64,000 nucleotides of DNA from Woeseia sp034521225 (GCA_034521225.1 JAXHMR010000033.1:1-64000); one strand, 5' to 3'; positions 37,990 through 48,305 are shown, counted from the stretch's first letter. Notes: generated by a model from the sequence alone, not told the origin. A program made the numbers and translations.

Positions 37990-40086
37990 TCAGGTCGCGG
38001 CGTATTTGGCGCAATTACGTAATGCCATGGCCATCTCGGCTCCGTTCGCGTACCGGTCCTCGGGACGCTTGGCCAGTGCCTTGAACAAAACTGTGTCTAC
38101 GCTGGGCGGGACTCCGGGGCGCCTTTTCGATACCGGTTCCGGATCCTCGCTTGTAATTTTTTTCATTAACAATGCAATATTCGTTGCCTTGAACGGTACT
38201 TCGCCGGTCAAGAGCTCGTAAAGGGTAACACCAAGCGAAAACAAGTCCGAGTGGCCCGTCAGGCTTTCCGCCCCCAGCTGTTCCGGCGACATGTACATGG
38301 GCGTGCCCAGCACGATACCGGTCTTGGTACGGTTAATGTCCGTGAGCCGGGCGACCCCGAAATCGCTGATTTTCAGTAAGTCGTGTTTTGGGTTGTAAAG
38401 CAGATTCGCAGGCTTGATATCGCGGTGTATGACCCCCTGATTGTGCGCATAGTCTAGCGCATCGGCGACACGCGCACAGAGTTCCAGTGCCTTGCGCGGT
38501 GGCAGCAGCCGTTTTGGGTCCTTGAAATGCATCAGCGACGTGCCTTCGAGGTATTCCATGGCAATGTAGGCCAGGTGCTGGTCCTCACCACAATCAAATA
38601 CCGTGATGATGTTCGGGTGTGCCAGGCGGCCGGCGGATTCCGCTTCGCGGAAGAATCGCTCCCGGGCCTCGGCCAGCTCCTCGTCCTCGAATTCCTTTTC
38701 AATCGGAATGACCTTCAGCGCGACCGCCCGGTTGATGCGGGGGTCGCGGGCCAGGTAGACGGCGCCCATCGCACCGCGGCCCAGTTTCTTCTCGATGACG
38801 TAGCGCCCGAGGCGCCTCGGCGTGCCGTCGGTGCTTTTCAGGTCGACTTCGCTGTTTTTGGATGCCGGCTGGGTTTGCTTCATCCAGTTCAGCACCGCCT
38901 CGGCCCGTTCCGGCTTCGCCTGCTGCTCGAACGCGAGCGACAGCTTGTACAGGACATTGGCCAGCGCATTATTCGGCGCACAGCGACGGAATTCGGCGAA
39001 TGCCGGTTCCAGCCGTCCGGCTGCCAGCAAGTCATTGCCGCGCTTGAAGGCGTCTCCGGTGGAACGGGTCGCCATGCCGGCGAGCGCGGCGGTAACCGTT
39101 GATGCGCCGAGAAATACGAGGATCGGACGGCCGAAGTCAAAGCGCAGGTGCGCTATCGCGAGCAGCAGGGCTTCGGCTGCTATCATCAGCACAATCGTGC
39201 CGGCCGTGATCAGCGCAATTGCGCGGCGGTCTCTGCCGGGCAAAAGCAGCACGGCAAGGACCGCGAGAATGGCGGGTGCGAGTATTTCCATGACGCCGGC
39301 CCAGGCCGGCGCGGTAATGGCCCGGCCGGTCTCGATGTCGGCGAGCATGGCCGCGGAGACTTCCGACGGTGTCACGTACTGGCCGGAAGGTAACTGCCCG
39401 ATTGCCGATACCAGCGGCAGGTCAGCATCGACGAATACGGTTTTCCCGGCAAACCGGTCCGGCCTCACCGTGCCGTCCAGTACATCAGCCGCGGCGAGCC
39501 GTGGTAACGGATCGTAACGGGTCAGGTAAATTGCCGCGTCGTTACGCGCGATATTGGCGGCAGGCAGGTTCCCCTCATCGAACAGTGCAACGGCAAGCGC
39601 CAGCGACGGCGACATGACACCACCGTTCAGGTACCACAGATTCGAGCGGCGCAGGATGCCGTCCCTGTCCGGGTGCAGGTCGACGTAGCCGGATCGGCCG
39701 GTTGCCGCGGCAAGCGGGTGCCGGCTGGGTACGAATACCGGCGGGCCCGCGCGAACATTTTCGGCCCAGGCGGGCAGCGGTCCGTCCAGGCCCATCGGCG
39801 GCGGTTTCGGCAGCACGATGCGTTTCGCATCCTGCGTTTTCAGGATCGCGAGCACCCGCCTAAAGTCGTCGCTGACTCCGGAAGCACCGCGTTCCGACGC
39901 ATCGATCGTGATGATCAGGCTGTCGCTCAAAGACGCCGCCGGCAGTCTCGATGCCAGCTGGTCGTACAGGAAGCGGTCGGCCCCGACAAAAAACTGCATG
40001 GCAGGACCGTAGATGATCATCATCAACAGGCTGACGACGCCGAGGGCGATCAGGCGGTCTTTTCGTTCTTTGGCTTCGTTATCCAA
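37990..40086 (-). CDS. CHASE2-domain serine/threonine protein kinase
   Basis: A 698-residue membrane kinase, intact. The likely start is TTG 40,086 (MDNEAKERKDRL), with a GAGAAG upstream. The reading frame runs on beyond it, but without good support. A first membrane helix (ALGVVSLLMMIIYGPAMQFF) leads to a periplasmic CHASE2 domain, then hydrophobic helices (ILAPAILAVLAVLLL, IALITAGTIVLMIAAEALLL). A helical TPR-like linker follows, then the kinase at about residues 425-690: P-loop LGRGAMGAVYLA, Lys458, HRDIKPANLL (from 554), DFGVAR (575), GTPMYMSPEQL. Putting sensor before kinase is unlike many bacterial Ser/Thr kinases, which have the kinase first. Confidence 0.93.
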   Translation of the reverse strand: MDNEAKERKDRLIALGVVSLLMMIIYGPAMQFFVGADRFLYDQLASRLPAASLSDSLIITIDASERGASGVSDDFRRVLAILKTQDAKRIVLPKPPPMGLDGPLPAWAENVRAGPPVFVPSRHPLAAATGRSGYVDLHPDRDGILRRSNLWYLNGGVMSPSLALAVALFDEGNLPAANIARNDAAIYLTRYDPLPRLAAADVLDGTVRPDRFAGKTVFVDADLPLVSAIGQLPSGQYVTPSEVSAAMLADIETGRAITAPAWAGVMEILAPAILAVLAVLLLPGRDRRAIALITAGTIVLMIAAEALLLAIAHLRFDFGRPILVFLGASTVTAALAGMATRSTGDAFKRGNDLLAAGRLEPAFAEFRRCAPNNALANVLYKLSLAFEQQAKPERAEAVLNWMKQTQPASKNSEVDLKSTDGTPRRLGRYVIEKKLGRGAMGAVYLARDPRINRAVALKVIPIEKEFEDEELAEARERFFREAESAGRLAHPNIITVFDCGEDQHLAYIAMEYLEGTSLMHFKDPKRLLPPRKALELCARVADALDYAHNQGVIHRDIKPANLLYNPKHDLLKISDFGVARLTDINRTKTGIVLGTPMYMSPEQLGAESLTGHSDLFSLGVTLYELLTGEVPFKATNIALLMKKITSEDPEPVSKRRPGVPPSVDTVLFKALAKRPEDRYANGAEMAMALRNCAKYAAT

Positions 40087-40291
40087 GGGCGGCTTCTCTA
40101 CATAAGGCCGCGAGTATAGAAAATAGCAAAGGATATTAGTGAGATAGGGTTGGCACTTTTCATGGTGCGCGGCGGACCAAAGCACTCCGCACCGGCCTCC
40201 CACGGCACCCGTTTTACGGCGAAATGCCGGTACCATCGTGGCACCGGCGCCGCTACCATACGCCGCTCCTGATATTTCCGGCAGACACCGC

Positions 40292-41642
40292 ATGGCCCGA
40301 AGCAAAACCGCGTATATGTGCAGTGAATGCGGTGCCCACAGCGTCAAATGGCAGGGCCAGTGCCCGGACTGTGAGGCCTGGAACACGCTGAACGAGGCCG
40401 TGCGGAGTGTGGCGGCCCGGGAGCAGTTCGCGGCCCGCGCGCCGGCCAGCCTCGACGAACTCGCGGCCGAGCCTGAGCATCGCCACCCTACCGGCTTTTC
40501 AGAGTTTGACCGGGTGCTCGGCGGCGGCCTGGTGCCCGGTTCAGTGGTGCTGCTCGGCGGTGATCCCGGTGTGGGGAAATCAACCTTGCTGCAGCAGGTG
40601 GCGGCCCGGCTCCCGGCCGAGCTCCGCACCTGTTATGCGACTGGCGAGGAATCGCTGCGCCAGGTGGCCGAACGGGCGCGCCGCCTCGGGCTCGAGCGCA
40701 CCGGACTGAGCCTGCTGGCCGACACATCACTCGATAATGTGCTTGAACAGGCTGTCGCCGGTGGTGCAGAGGTGATGGTCATTGATTCAATCCAGACGAT
40801 GGTCAATGAAGCGCTGTCATCAGCGCCGGGTTCCGTGGCGCAGCTCAAGGATTGTGTTGGCCGTATCGTGCAGTTTGCCAAGCAGCGCGACGTATCGGTG
40901 TTCCTGATCGGCCACGTAACGAAAGAAGGTGCGATCGCAGGCCCGCGTGTCGTCGAGCACATGGTCGATACCGTGCTCTATTTTGAAAGTGATCCCGCGA
41001 GCCGCTACACAATCGTGCGCGCGGTAAAGAACCGCTTCGGCGCGAGCAGCGAGATGGGTGTATTCGCGATGACCGAGACCGGCTTCAGGGAAGTCAGGAA
41101 TCCATCGGCTATTTTCCTCAGCAGTGACGACCAGGCGAATGCCGGCAGTGTTGTGTCCGTCGCCTGGGAGGGCAGCCGGCCGTTGCTGGTCGAAATCCAG
41201 GCGCTGGTAGCCGATGGCATCAGCAACTACCCGAAGCGTGTTGCGCAGGGCGTGGACCAGGGCAGGCTGGCGCTGCTCGTTGCGGTGCTGCAACGGCACG
41301 CAGGGCATTTCGCTTGCCGGCGACGACATTTTTGTCAATGTCGTCGGTGGCCTGCGAATCGGCGAGACTGCCGCCGACCTGCCCGTAATCCTGGCCGTTG
41401 TCTCCAGCCTGCGCGACCGGCCGTGTGCACGACAGCAGGTCAGCTTCGGCGAGATCGGTCTTGCCGGGGAAGTGCGCCCGGTGCGTTTCGGCACGGAACG
41501 TATTGCCGAGGCGGCCAAGCAGGGATTCACACGGGCGATCGTGCCGCGCGCCAATGTACCGAAGCGCGCGCCTGAGGGAATCGAAATTGTCGCGGTCAGC
41601 CGGGTGGGCGATGCGCTGGACGCGGCATTCGGCGCCTCATGA
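40292..41642 (+). CDS. radA: DNA repair protein RadA (one frameshift)
   Basis: DnaB-like helicase/ATPase that helps branch migration in recombination. ATG 40,292. The zinc finger is YMCSECGAHSVKWQGQCPDC, Walker A GGDPGVGKST, and the RadA motif KNRFG is in RAVKNRFGASSEMG. A one-base change near 41,305 splits the Lon-like C-domain. The second frame resumes ISLAGDDIFVNVVGG and runs to GDALDAAFGAS at 41,642. The 205 bp between it and the divergent kinase gene show no other gene. Confidence 0.95.
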
Positions 41643-41699
41643 GTCCTGCGAACGACCGTTTGTTCGTTTCTTGTCAGTGCGGGCATGGATGGCGCGCCG

Positions 41700-42938
41700 T
41701 TAAAGCACGGTCCTCATCCGAATCGACGATTTCAATCGGATAACCTTCAATTTTGAGGCCGGTTCCGGTTTCGGGATGGTCTCGAGGTACTCAAGAATAA
41801 GGCCGTTCAGCGTTTTCGGCCCCTCTGTCGGCAGGGTCCAGTCCATGACCCGGTTCATGTCGCGAATGTTTGCCGATCCGCTGACAAGGTACCGGTCAGG
41901 CGCTTCACGCACGATGTGCTCATCGGTGGTAGTGGCCGGATCGGTCGTGAACTCGCCGACGATCTCCTCGAGTATATCCTCCAGCGTGACGATACCCTGT
42001 ATGTCGCCGTACTCGTCGACGACCAGCGCGAATCGCTGACGGCTTTTCTGGAATTGCACGAGCTGTGTACTGAGCGGTGTACCTTCCGGCACAAAGTAGG
42101 GCTCAACGACGGCGGCTTCAATGTCCGATTTGTGGAATGTCGTGTTCGTCGCAACATTGGCCAGCCGGCGCAGGTGCAGCAGGCCGACAACGTTGTCTAT
42201 ATCGTCGCGATAGACCGGCAGTCGCGTGTGCTCGCTGTTGGTGATGACGTTAGCGATGTTATCCATCGTGTCATTGAGATCGATGCCGACGATCTCGTTG
42301 TGCGGCACCATGACATCATCGACCGTGACTTTTTCAAGATCGAGGATGTTGATCAGCATGTTGCGGTACTTGTGCGAGATCAGCGAGCCCGCTTCAAAGA
42401 CGACGGTGCGGAGTTCTTCATTCGTCAGTGAGTGCATCTTCGCATCGCCGGACCGCACTCCCAGCAGCCACAGGACACCGTTCGACATCAGGTTGACGGT
42501 CCAGACGATCGGATAGGTAACGATCAGCAACGGGTAATACACAAACGCGGCCGGGTACGCGAGCCGCTCGGGATACAGTGCCGCCATGGTCTTCGGTGCC
42601 GCTTCGGAAAAAATCAGGACGACGATGGTCAGCATCAGTAGTACCCAGTGCCACGGCACGTTCACCGCCAACCTGCAACGCGATTATCGTGACCAGTGCG
42701 ACGGCCGTGAAGTTGACGAGGTTGTTGCCGAGCAGCATCAGGCCGATCAGGCGGTCCGGGCGCTTAAGCAGGTGCTCGGCAAGCTGTGCGCCGGCGATGG
42801 CCACTGCGCGCCTTGTGGCGCATGCGATAGCGGTTCAGGCTCATCGAATGCCGTCTCGGAGCCCGAGAAAAATGCGGACAACACCAGCAGCACGGCAAGC
42901 AGCCCGAACAGGGCACCTAACGGGACGTCATCGCCCAA
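41700..42938 (-). CDS. CNNM/CorC-family membrane protein with CBS pair (frameshifted)
   Basis: Inner-membrane DUF21 protein with a CBS pair and CorC_HlyC domain, of the CorB type found near ffh and ypjD in E. coli. TTG 42,938 follows a GAGGTG. The DUF21 part (PLGALFGLLAVLLVLSAFFS, GSETAF) is broken twice, near 42,830 and 42,650. From IVVLIFSEAAPKTMAALYPE the frame is open: CBS domains (VTVDDVMVPHNEIVGIDLND, HTRLPVYRDDIDNVVGLLHL), then LVVDEYGDIQGIVTLEDILE and EIVGEF. Near 41,760 a further change alters the tail; the alternative frame reads KIEGYPIEIVDSDEDRA and could end at 41,674. Magnesium/cobalt transport is the proposed family role. Confidence 0.85.
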
Positions 42939-43192
42939 AGAATGAGCACCTCTTTATAATAAGCATGCAGGGAGTTCAGCAGTCGTGTACCCGGCTGTCA
43001 AGAAAGGCATGCAATTCGATTTTTGATCACCAATGGACCGCCGGCCACCGCACCGATACCGCCTGTGGGGAGGCCTTCGGGGGAATGGCTCCCTTCGGTC
43101 CGCTTTATTTCCATCAAAGGGCCCCCGACAGGGGGTACCGGTGCTCCTCAATGCTTGATGGACACTCGAGCCAGTGCCAATGGCACGATCGA
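42939..43192. other. Non-coding stretch upstream of the CorB/C gene
   Basis: About 250 bp with no credible ORF. It has several short inverted repeats, e.g. CCCCC-GACA-GGGGG at 43,122-43,135 and GTGCC-AAT-GGCAC around 43,175. On the minus strand TTGACA occurs about 55 bp upstream of the start codon, but no well-spaced -10 follows. The stretch abuts repeat copy 3. Confidence 0.4.
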
Positions 43193-43263
43193 GGATTATT
43201 CATGAACGGCCCTTCCCGGGGTGCGCCTCGGCCAACCACCGAACTAACGTTCATGAATAATCC
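43193..43263. repeat. Inverted-terminal-repeat element, copy 3 (71 bp, internally deleted)
   Basis: Both perfect 16-bp ends are kept: GGATTATTCATGAACG at 43,193-43,208 and its complement at 43,248-43,263. The interior is reduced to about 40 bp with CCCGGGGTGCGCCTCGGCC, part of one arm of the long copies. It ends 2 bp from the stop codon of the ypjD-like gene. Confidence 0.88.
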
Positions 43264-43265
43264 GG

Positions 43266-44072
43266 TTAGCCCCAGCTGCGGCCGAGGATCATCTCCAGCA
43301 CGATGCGGCTGCCAAAATACGCGAGCCCGAGTATGACGAAGCCCCACAGGTACAGGCTGACGGCCGCGCGTCCGCGCCAGCCGGCGAAGACGCGGCCCGC
43401 GAGTAATATGCCGAAGAGCAGCAGGGCGAGCAGTGACAGTACGGTCTTGTGGACGAGGTGCTGGGCGAACAGGTTCTCGACGAACAGGAAACCGGACAGC
43501 ACGGCCAGGAACAGTGCTGCGAACCCGCCGAACGTGATGCCGAACAGCAAGCGCTCGGTCGTTTCGAGTGGGGCAAAAAGCAGGTTGATACTGGACAATT
43601 TTCCGCTGTGCAGGCGCCGGTCCTGGACCAGGGCATAGATAGCGACGATGGCACCGACGGTCAGCAGTCCGTAGGCAAAGAGCGAGATCAGGATATGCGC
43701 CTGCAGCTGCCAGGTGTCCGGCAATTGCAGTGCTGCCGCATCCTGCAAGCCGGTCACCGAGGCGCTCAGCCCGGCCAGCAGCAGCATGCCGCCGACCAGG
43801 CCACGCAGGCGTGCTTCGGCTGCGCCCAGCAATGCGATCAGGGCGAGCTGCAGGCCGATGAACGAGGCCGTATTCGCCAGTGACAGGTGCAGGCCGTCAC
43901 TCGGCATGATGGATACGATCAGCAATCGCCCGTGCAGCAGGAAGGCGACAATTCCGGCAATCCATGCCGCTGTCAGCAGGCTTCGCCCACTCTCCGCATG
44001 TCGCGGCAGGCGTGACATCGCAAACGCCGCGCCGGCAATTATGTACAAGAAAAGAAGTGTGATTTGAAGCAC
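43266..44072 (-). CDS. ypjD: Cytochrome c assembly (CcsA-like) inner-membrane protein YpjD
   Basis: A 268-residue protein with about eight membrane helices, intact. It belongs to the CcmC/CcsA-like family. The C-terminal motif region (LVHKTVLSLLALLLFGILLA, GWRGRAAVSLYLWGFVILGL) carries the conserved Trp and Arg and the family His. The CorB/C-ypjD-ffh arrangement matches E. coli. It is probably not the main haem exporter; in E. coli the gene is linked to CorB-type transport. Confidence 0.88.
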   Translation of the reverse strand: MLQITLLFLYIIAGAAFAMSRLPRHAESGRSLLTAAWIAGIVAFLLHGRLLIVSIMPSDGLHLSLANTASFIGLQLALIALLGAAEARLRGLVGGMLLLAGLSASVTGLQDAAALQLPDTWQLQAHILISLFAYGLLTVGAIVAIYALVQDRRLHSGKLSSINLLFAPLETTERLLFGITFGGFAALFLAVLSGFLFVENLFAQHLVHKTVLSLLALLLFGILLAGRVFAGWRGRAAVSLYLWGFVILGLAYFGSRIVLEMILGRSWG

Positions 44073-44231
44073 AGAATACCGGCAGTCGATGCCCTAATTT
44101 GGCGTGAACGAATCATCCCATATGGTGCTGTTTAATAGAACCCTGATGCAGGCAACACGCGTGCCGCGGTCACCATGGCATGTTGTGCCGCCGGGCCTCG
44201 CGGGCCGGCTCCGGGCGGTGGCGGTCAATCC

Positions 44232-45001
44232 ATGCAGATACGAATACTAGGTTGCAGCGGCGGTATCGCCGCCGGCATGCGTACATCGGCCATACTGGTC
44301 GATAACGACGTGCTGATCGACGCCGGAACCGGTATCGGTGACCTGACCCTCGACGACCTGCAATCGATCCGGCATGTGTTCCTGACCCATGCGCACCTCG
44401 ATCACGTGGCGGGATTGCCGCTTTTGATCGACTGTATCTTCTCCGAAAACCTGGACATGCCGGTGACTGTATACGGGCGGCGGGAGACACTGGACGCGAT
44501 CAGGAAGCACATTTTCAACTGGGTCATATGGCCGGACTTTGCCGAGCTGCCATCGCGCCAGAATGCCGTCCTTCATTACCGCGAATGCAATCCTGGCGAT
44601 ACGATCCGTATCGGACATAAGGATTTCCATGCCATCGATGTAGCGCACACGGTTCCCGCCATGGGTTATACCGTGCAGAATTCAGGTGGTGCATTTGCCG
44701 TCAGTGGCGACACGCGCACCAATGAAACGCTGTGGCCGGTGTTGAATGCCTGCGACGACCTGCGGGCGCTGGTCATCGAAGTCTCTTTCCCGGACGAACA
44801 ATGCGAGCTCGCAGCGATGTCCGGACACACTACTGTCCGCAGACGGTTGCGGGTGACCTTGTCAATCTGCGCCATTTCCCGGACATCTGGCTGACCGGTA
44901 TGAAGCCCGGTGCCGAGCAGCGGATTCTGGACCAGGTAACGGCATCGCTGCCGGATCGCAACGTACGCATGCTCGAACGGGGCACAACGATACTCATCTG
45001 A
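44232..45001 (+). CDS. Class II 3',5'-cyclic-nucleotide phosphodiesterase, MBL fold (one frameshift)
   Basis: Metallo-beta-lactamase-fold protein of about 255 residues. ATG 44,232 gives MQIRILGCSGGIAAGMRTSA. The metal-binding motif is FLTHAHLDHVAGLPLLID, followed by IRKHIFNWVIWPDF, AHTVPAMGY and AVSGDTRTNETLW. The pattern HIFNWxIWPDF with HTVPAxGY is typical of proteobacterial class II cAMP phosphodiesterases (CpdP-like). A one-base change near 44,832 hides the last His-containing part (GHYCPQTVAGDLVNLRHFPD), which continues to 45,001. A role in lowering cAMP is the best guess. Confidence 0.82.
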
Positions 45002-45171
45002 CCGGTTGTCACGGGCCCCGCATCGTTGCGGACCCGGCGTGCTCTCCCGCCGTCTCGCTACGATCGCCTAAGTCAGACGGGCTGCCAGGCCCTATGGGCT
45101 GCCAGCCCGGTCCAATCACGTTACACTGCCGTACTCCCGACTATTTCTGAACCGGAACGGCAACACGCGCC

Positions 45172-46546
45172 ATGTTCGATAATCTCTCCAGCCGCCTGTC
45201 GCAGGCCGCGCGCAACCTGACCGGCAAGGGCCGCCTTACCGACGAGAACATCAAGGACACGCTCCGCCAGGTCCGCCTTGCGCTGCTGGAGGCGGATGTC
45301 GCGCTGCCGGTCGTCAAGACGTTTGTCGAGCGTATTCGCGAACGGGCCGTCGGCGAGGAAGTCGCGCGCAGCCTCACGCCGGGGCAGATGCTCGTCAGAG
45401 ATCATCCACGCCGAGTTGAAAGGCCTGCTCGGCGGCGGATCGGTGCCGCTTGATCTCAAGGCGCAACCGCCGGTCGTGACAATGCTTGCGGGCTTGCAGG
45501 GCGCTGGCAAGACAACCACCGCCGCCAAACTCGCAAGGCGCCTGATCAGTACCGAACGCAAGCGGGTCATGATGGTCAGTGTCGACGTGCACCGCCCGGC
45601 AGCGATCCTGCAGCTCGAGCGGCTGGCCGCTGAAGTGGGCGCGGATTTCTGCGCCAGCGAGGGCTCCGAGAAGCCGGAACGAATTGTTGAACGCGCGCTG
45701 GACGCGAGCAGACGGTCCTATGCCGACGTGCTGATCGTCGACACGGCGGGCCGATTGCACGTCGATGACGCAATGATGGACGAGGTGGTGCGTGTGCACG
45801 CCGCGGCCGGTCCGCATGAAACCCTGTTTGTCATCGACAGCATGGCCGGACAGGACGCCTTGCAATCAGCGCAGGCATTCGACAGCCGCCTGCCGCTGAC
45901 CGGTGTCATCCTGACCAAGGCTGATGGTGATGCCCGGGGTGGCGTCGCCCTGTCCGTCAGCGAGGTAACCGGCAAGCCCATCCGCTTTCTGGGCGTCGGG
46001 GAGAAAACGGACGCACTCGAGGTGTTTCACCCGGACCGCATGGCATCGCGCATCCTCGGAATGGGCGATGTGCTGTCCCTGGTCGAGGAGATCGAGGGCA
46101 AGGTCGATCGCGAGCAGGCGGACAAACTCGCCCGCAAGATCAGCAAGGGCCGCGGATTCGACCTCGCGGACCTGCGCGACCAGCTGGAGCAGATGATGAA
46201 CATGGGCGGCATGGCGGCAATGCTCGAAAAAATGCCGCTGCCCGGCAACATCAATCCCGCGGCACTGAAAGACGGTGCGAACGAAAAGCAGCTGAAGCGC
46301 CAGGTGGCCATCATCAACTCGATGACGCCGGGCGAACGGCGCTTCCCGAAAACCATCAACGGTTCGCGCAAGCGGCGCATTGCCTCCGGTTGCGGCCTCC
46401 AGATCCAGGACGTCAACCGCCTGCTGAAGCAGCACGTGCAGATGGAAAAGATGATGAAAAAGGTCTCGCGCGGCGGCATGCAGAAAATGATGCGCGGCCT
46501 GAAAGGCGGCGGCATGCCACCCGGGATGCCGCCCGGACGGCGCTAA
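45172..46546 (+). CDS. ffh: Signal recognition particle protein Ffh (one frameshift)
   Basis: GTPase that binds signal sequences and 4.5S RNA and targets proteins to FtsY. ATG 45,172 gives MFDNLSSRLSQAARNLTGKG. The frame changes near 45,398 and resumes EIIHAELKGLLGGGSVPLDL. G1 is GLQGAGKTTTAAKLA, G3 DTAGRLHVD, G4 TKADGDARGG. The M-domain is Met-rich (MMNMGGMAAMLEKM) with SRKRRIASGCGLQIQDVNRL. The tail GGMPPGMPPGRR is normal. The gene is essential in bacteria, so a consensus error is likely. Confidence 0.96.
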
Positions 46547-46630
46547 GTCATTGAGTCACAACGGCGGCCGGCGCTGGCCGGGCGCACGCTGCGGGGCCTG
46601 TCACCGGAGGCCGCAAACCGCTGGAATCGC

Positions 46631-46658
46631 TTCACATTTACCCGGAAATGCGTACAAT
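46631..46658 (+). promoter_or_regulatory. Probable sigma-70 promoter of the rpsP operon
   Basis: TTCACA (46,631-46,636) and TACAAT (46,653-46,658) with a 16-bp spacer lie in the 181-bp gap before rpsP. A perfect stem CTCGGGC-CGG-GCCCGAG follows at 46,669-46,685 in the leader. Confidence 0.5.
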
Positions 46659-46727
46659 GCGCGCTCTACTCGGGCCGGGCCCGAGCCGAGGCATGTCTGC
46701 CCGTCTTGAAACTTTAGCGGAATTGTA

Positions 46728-46985
46728 ATGGTTAGCATTCGTCTTTCGCGCGCAGGCGCGAAGAAACGCCCTTTTTATCACCTGGTGGTCACCGACAGCC
46801 GTAACCGTCGGGACGGCCGCTATATCGAACGTGTCGGTTTTTTCAATCCGGTTGGCACCGAGCGCGAGGAGAACCTCAAGGTTGACCTCGAGCGTGTCGA
46901 CTATTGGCTCGGCCAGGGCGCGCGGCCGTCCGAGCGCGTTGCCGCGCTGCTCAAGGCCAGTCGCAAGGCGGCTGCTGCGAGCTGA
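46728..46985 (+). CDS. rpsP: 30S ribosomal protein S16
   Basis: An 85-residue 30S assembly protein, intact. It begins MVSIRLSRAGAKKRPFYHLV at ATG 46,728 and has GRYIERVGFFNPVG and the C-terminal RPSERVAALLKASRKAA. First gene of rpsP-rimM-trmD-rplS. Confidence 0.98.
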   Translation: MVSIRLSRAGAKKRPFYHLVVTDSRNRRDGRYIERVGFFNPVGTEREENLKVDLERVDYWLGQGARPSERVAALLKASRKAAAAS

Positions 46986-47023
46986 TAGTCCGGCGCTGGC
47001 GGTCACCTGCCGGGGGCCGGAAC

Positions 47024-47553
47024 GTGGCGGAAGGGCATTCACACGCTGTCGGGTCGGACCCGGTGATTGTTATCGGCCGCGTCGGCCGCGTGCACGGAGT
47101 GCAGGGCTGGGTCAGCCTGCATTCGTATACCAGGCCGCGCGAGGCGTTGCTCGGCTACACGGACTGTTACCTGCGCCGAGGCGATGAATGGCAGGCGGCG
47201 CGGCTTCAGGAAGGCAGGGAGCACGGCAAGGCGCTGATCGGGCGCTTCGACAAAATTGATGACCGGGACGTGGCGTCCGGCCTCGCCGGAGCTGACATCG
47301 GCATACGGCGCAGCGATCTGCCGGACCCCGGGGAAGGCCACTACTACTGGGCGGATCTCGAAGGCCTGGCAGTGACGCACCGCGACGCGGCACGCCGCTC
47401 GGCACGGTGGCCTACCTGATCGCAACCGGTACGCACGACGTGCTGGTCGTGCGGGGCGAACGGGAAGTACTGATTCCGTTCGTTATGGAGACTGTAGTAC
47501 TCGACGTTGATCTTGCCGCAGGGCGCATCAGCGTCGATTGGGAATGGGATTGA
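47024..47553 (+). CDS. rimM: Ribosome maturation factor RimM (one frameshift)
   Basis: Helps assembly of the 30S head with S19. GTG 47,024 is the likely start (MAEGHSHAVGSDPVIVIGRV). The RimM motif GRVGRVHGVQGWVSLHSYT opens the first barrel, and YYWADLEGLAVTHRDG the PRC barrel. One extra base near 47,392 breaks the frame. The correct frame continues TPLGTVAYLIATGTHDVLVV and EVLIPFVMETVVLDVD, ending at 47,553. The trmD start follows 4 bp later. Confidence 0.94.
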
Positions 47554-47557
47554 CGGC

Positions 47558-48305
47558 ATGCAGGTGCAGGTAGTCAGCCTGTTTCCGGAGATGGTGGCGG
47601 CCATCGGCGACTATGGCGTCGTCGGCCGGGCCGTGGAGCGCGGCCTGTTGTCACTGGGGTTTTGCAATCCGCGTGACTTTACCGACGATGCGCATCGCAC
47701 CGTTGACGATCGTCCTTACGGTGGCGGCCCGGGGATGGTCATGAAGTTCGAGCCGCTCGCGGGTGCCATTGCGGCGGCGCGCGAGGCATTGCCGCGCGGC
47801 GGTCCGGTGATTTGCCTGACGCCGCAGGGCCGGTTGTTTGACCAGGCCATGGCAGGCCGGCTGGCGGCGCTGCCGGGCATGGTGCTGGTAGCCGGCCGCT
47901 ACGAAGGGATTGATGAGCGGCTGATTGATGCGGCCGTGGATGAAGAAGTGTCGCTCGGCGATTTTGTGCTGAGCGGCGGCGAGATTCCGGCCATGGCCGT
48001 AATCGACGCTGTTGCGCGGTTGTTGCCGGGAGTTCTCGGCGATGCGGCATCGGCGGAACAGGACTCGTTCATGCAGGGCTTGCTGGATTGCCCGCATTTT
48101 ACGAGACCGGAAGAAATTGACGGGCGTCGCGTGCCTGACGTGTTGTTGTCAGGAGACCACGCCCGGATCGGCGAAATGGCGGCGGCAGCAAGCCCTCGGT
48201 CGCAGCTTTTTGCGGCGTCCCGACCTGGTCGGGAAGCTGCAGCTGACACCGGAGCAGCAAGCGCTGCTCGACGAATATTTACACCGGACGGTAGACAAAA
48301 GATGA
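47558..48305 (+). CDS. trmD: tRNA (guanine-N1)-methyltransferase TrmD (one frameshift)
   Basis: SPOUT enzyme that makes m1G37 and prevents +1 frameshifting. ATG 47,558 gives MQVQVVSLFPEMVAAIGDYG. Motifs: DDRPYGGGPGMVMK, GRYEGIDERLIDAAVDEEVS, DFVLSGGEIPAMAVIDAVAR and LLSGDHARI. One extra G near 48,172 pushes the ORF into the rplS frame, giving a false TrmD-L19 fusion. The correct frame continues KWRRQQALGRSFLRRPDLVG and ends at 48,305, overlapping the rplS ATG. Confidence 0.96.
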
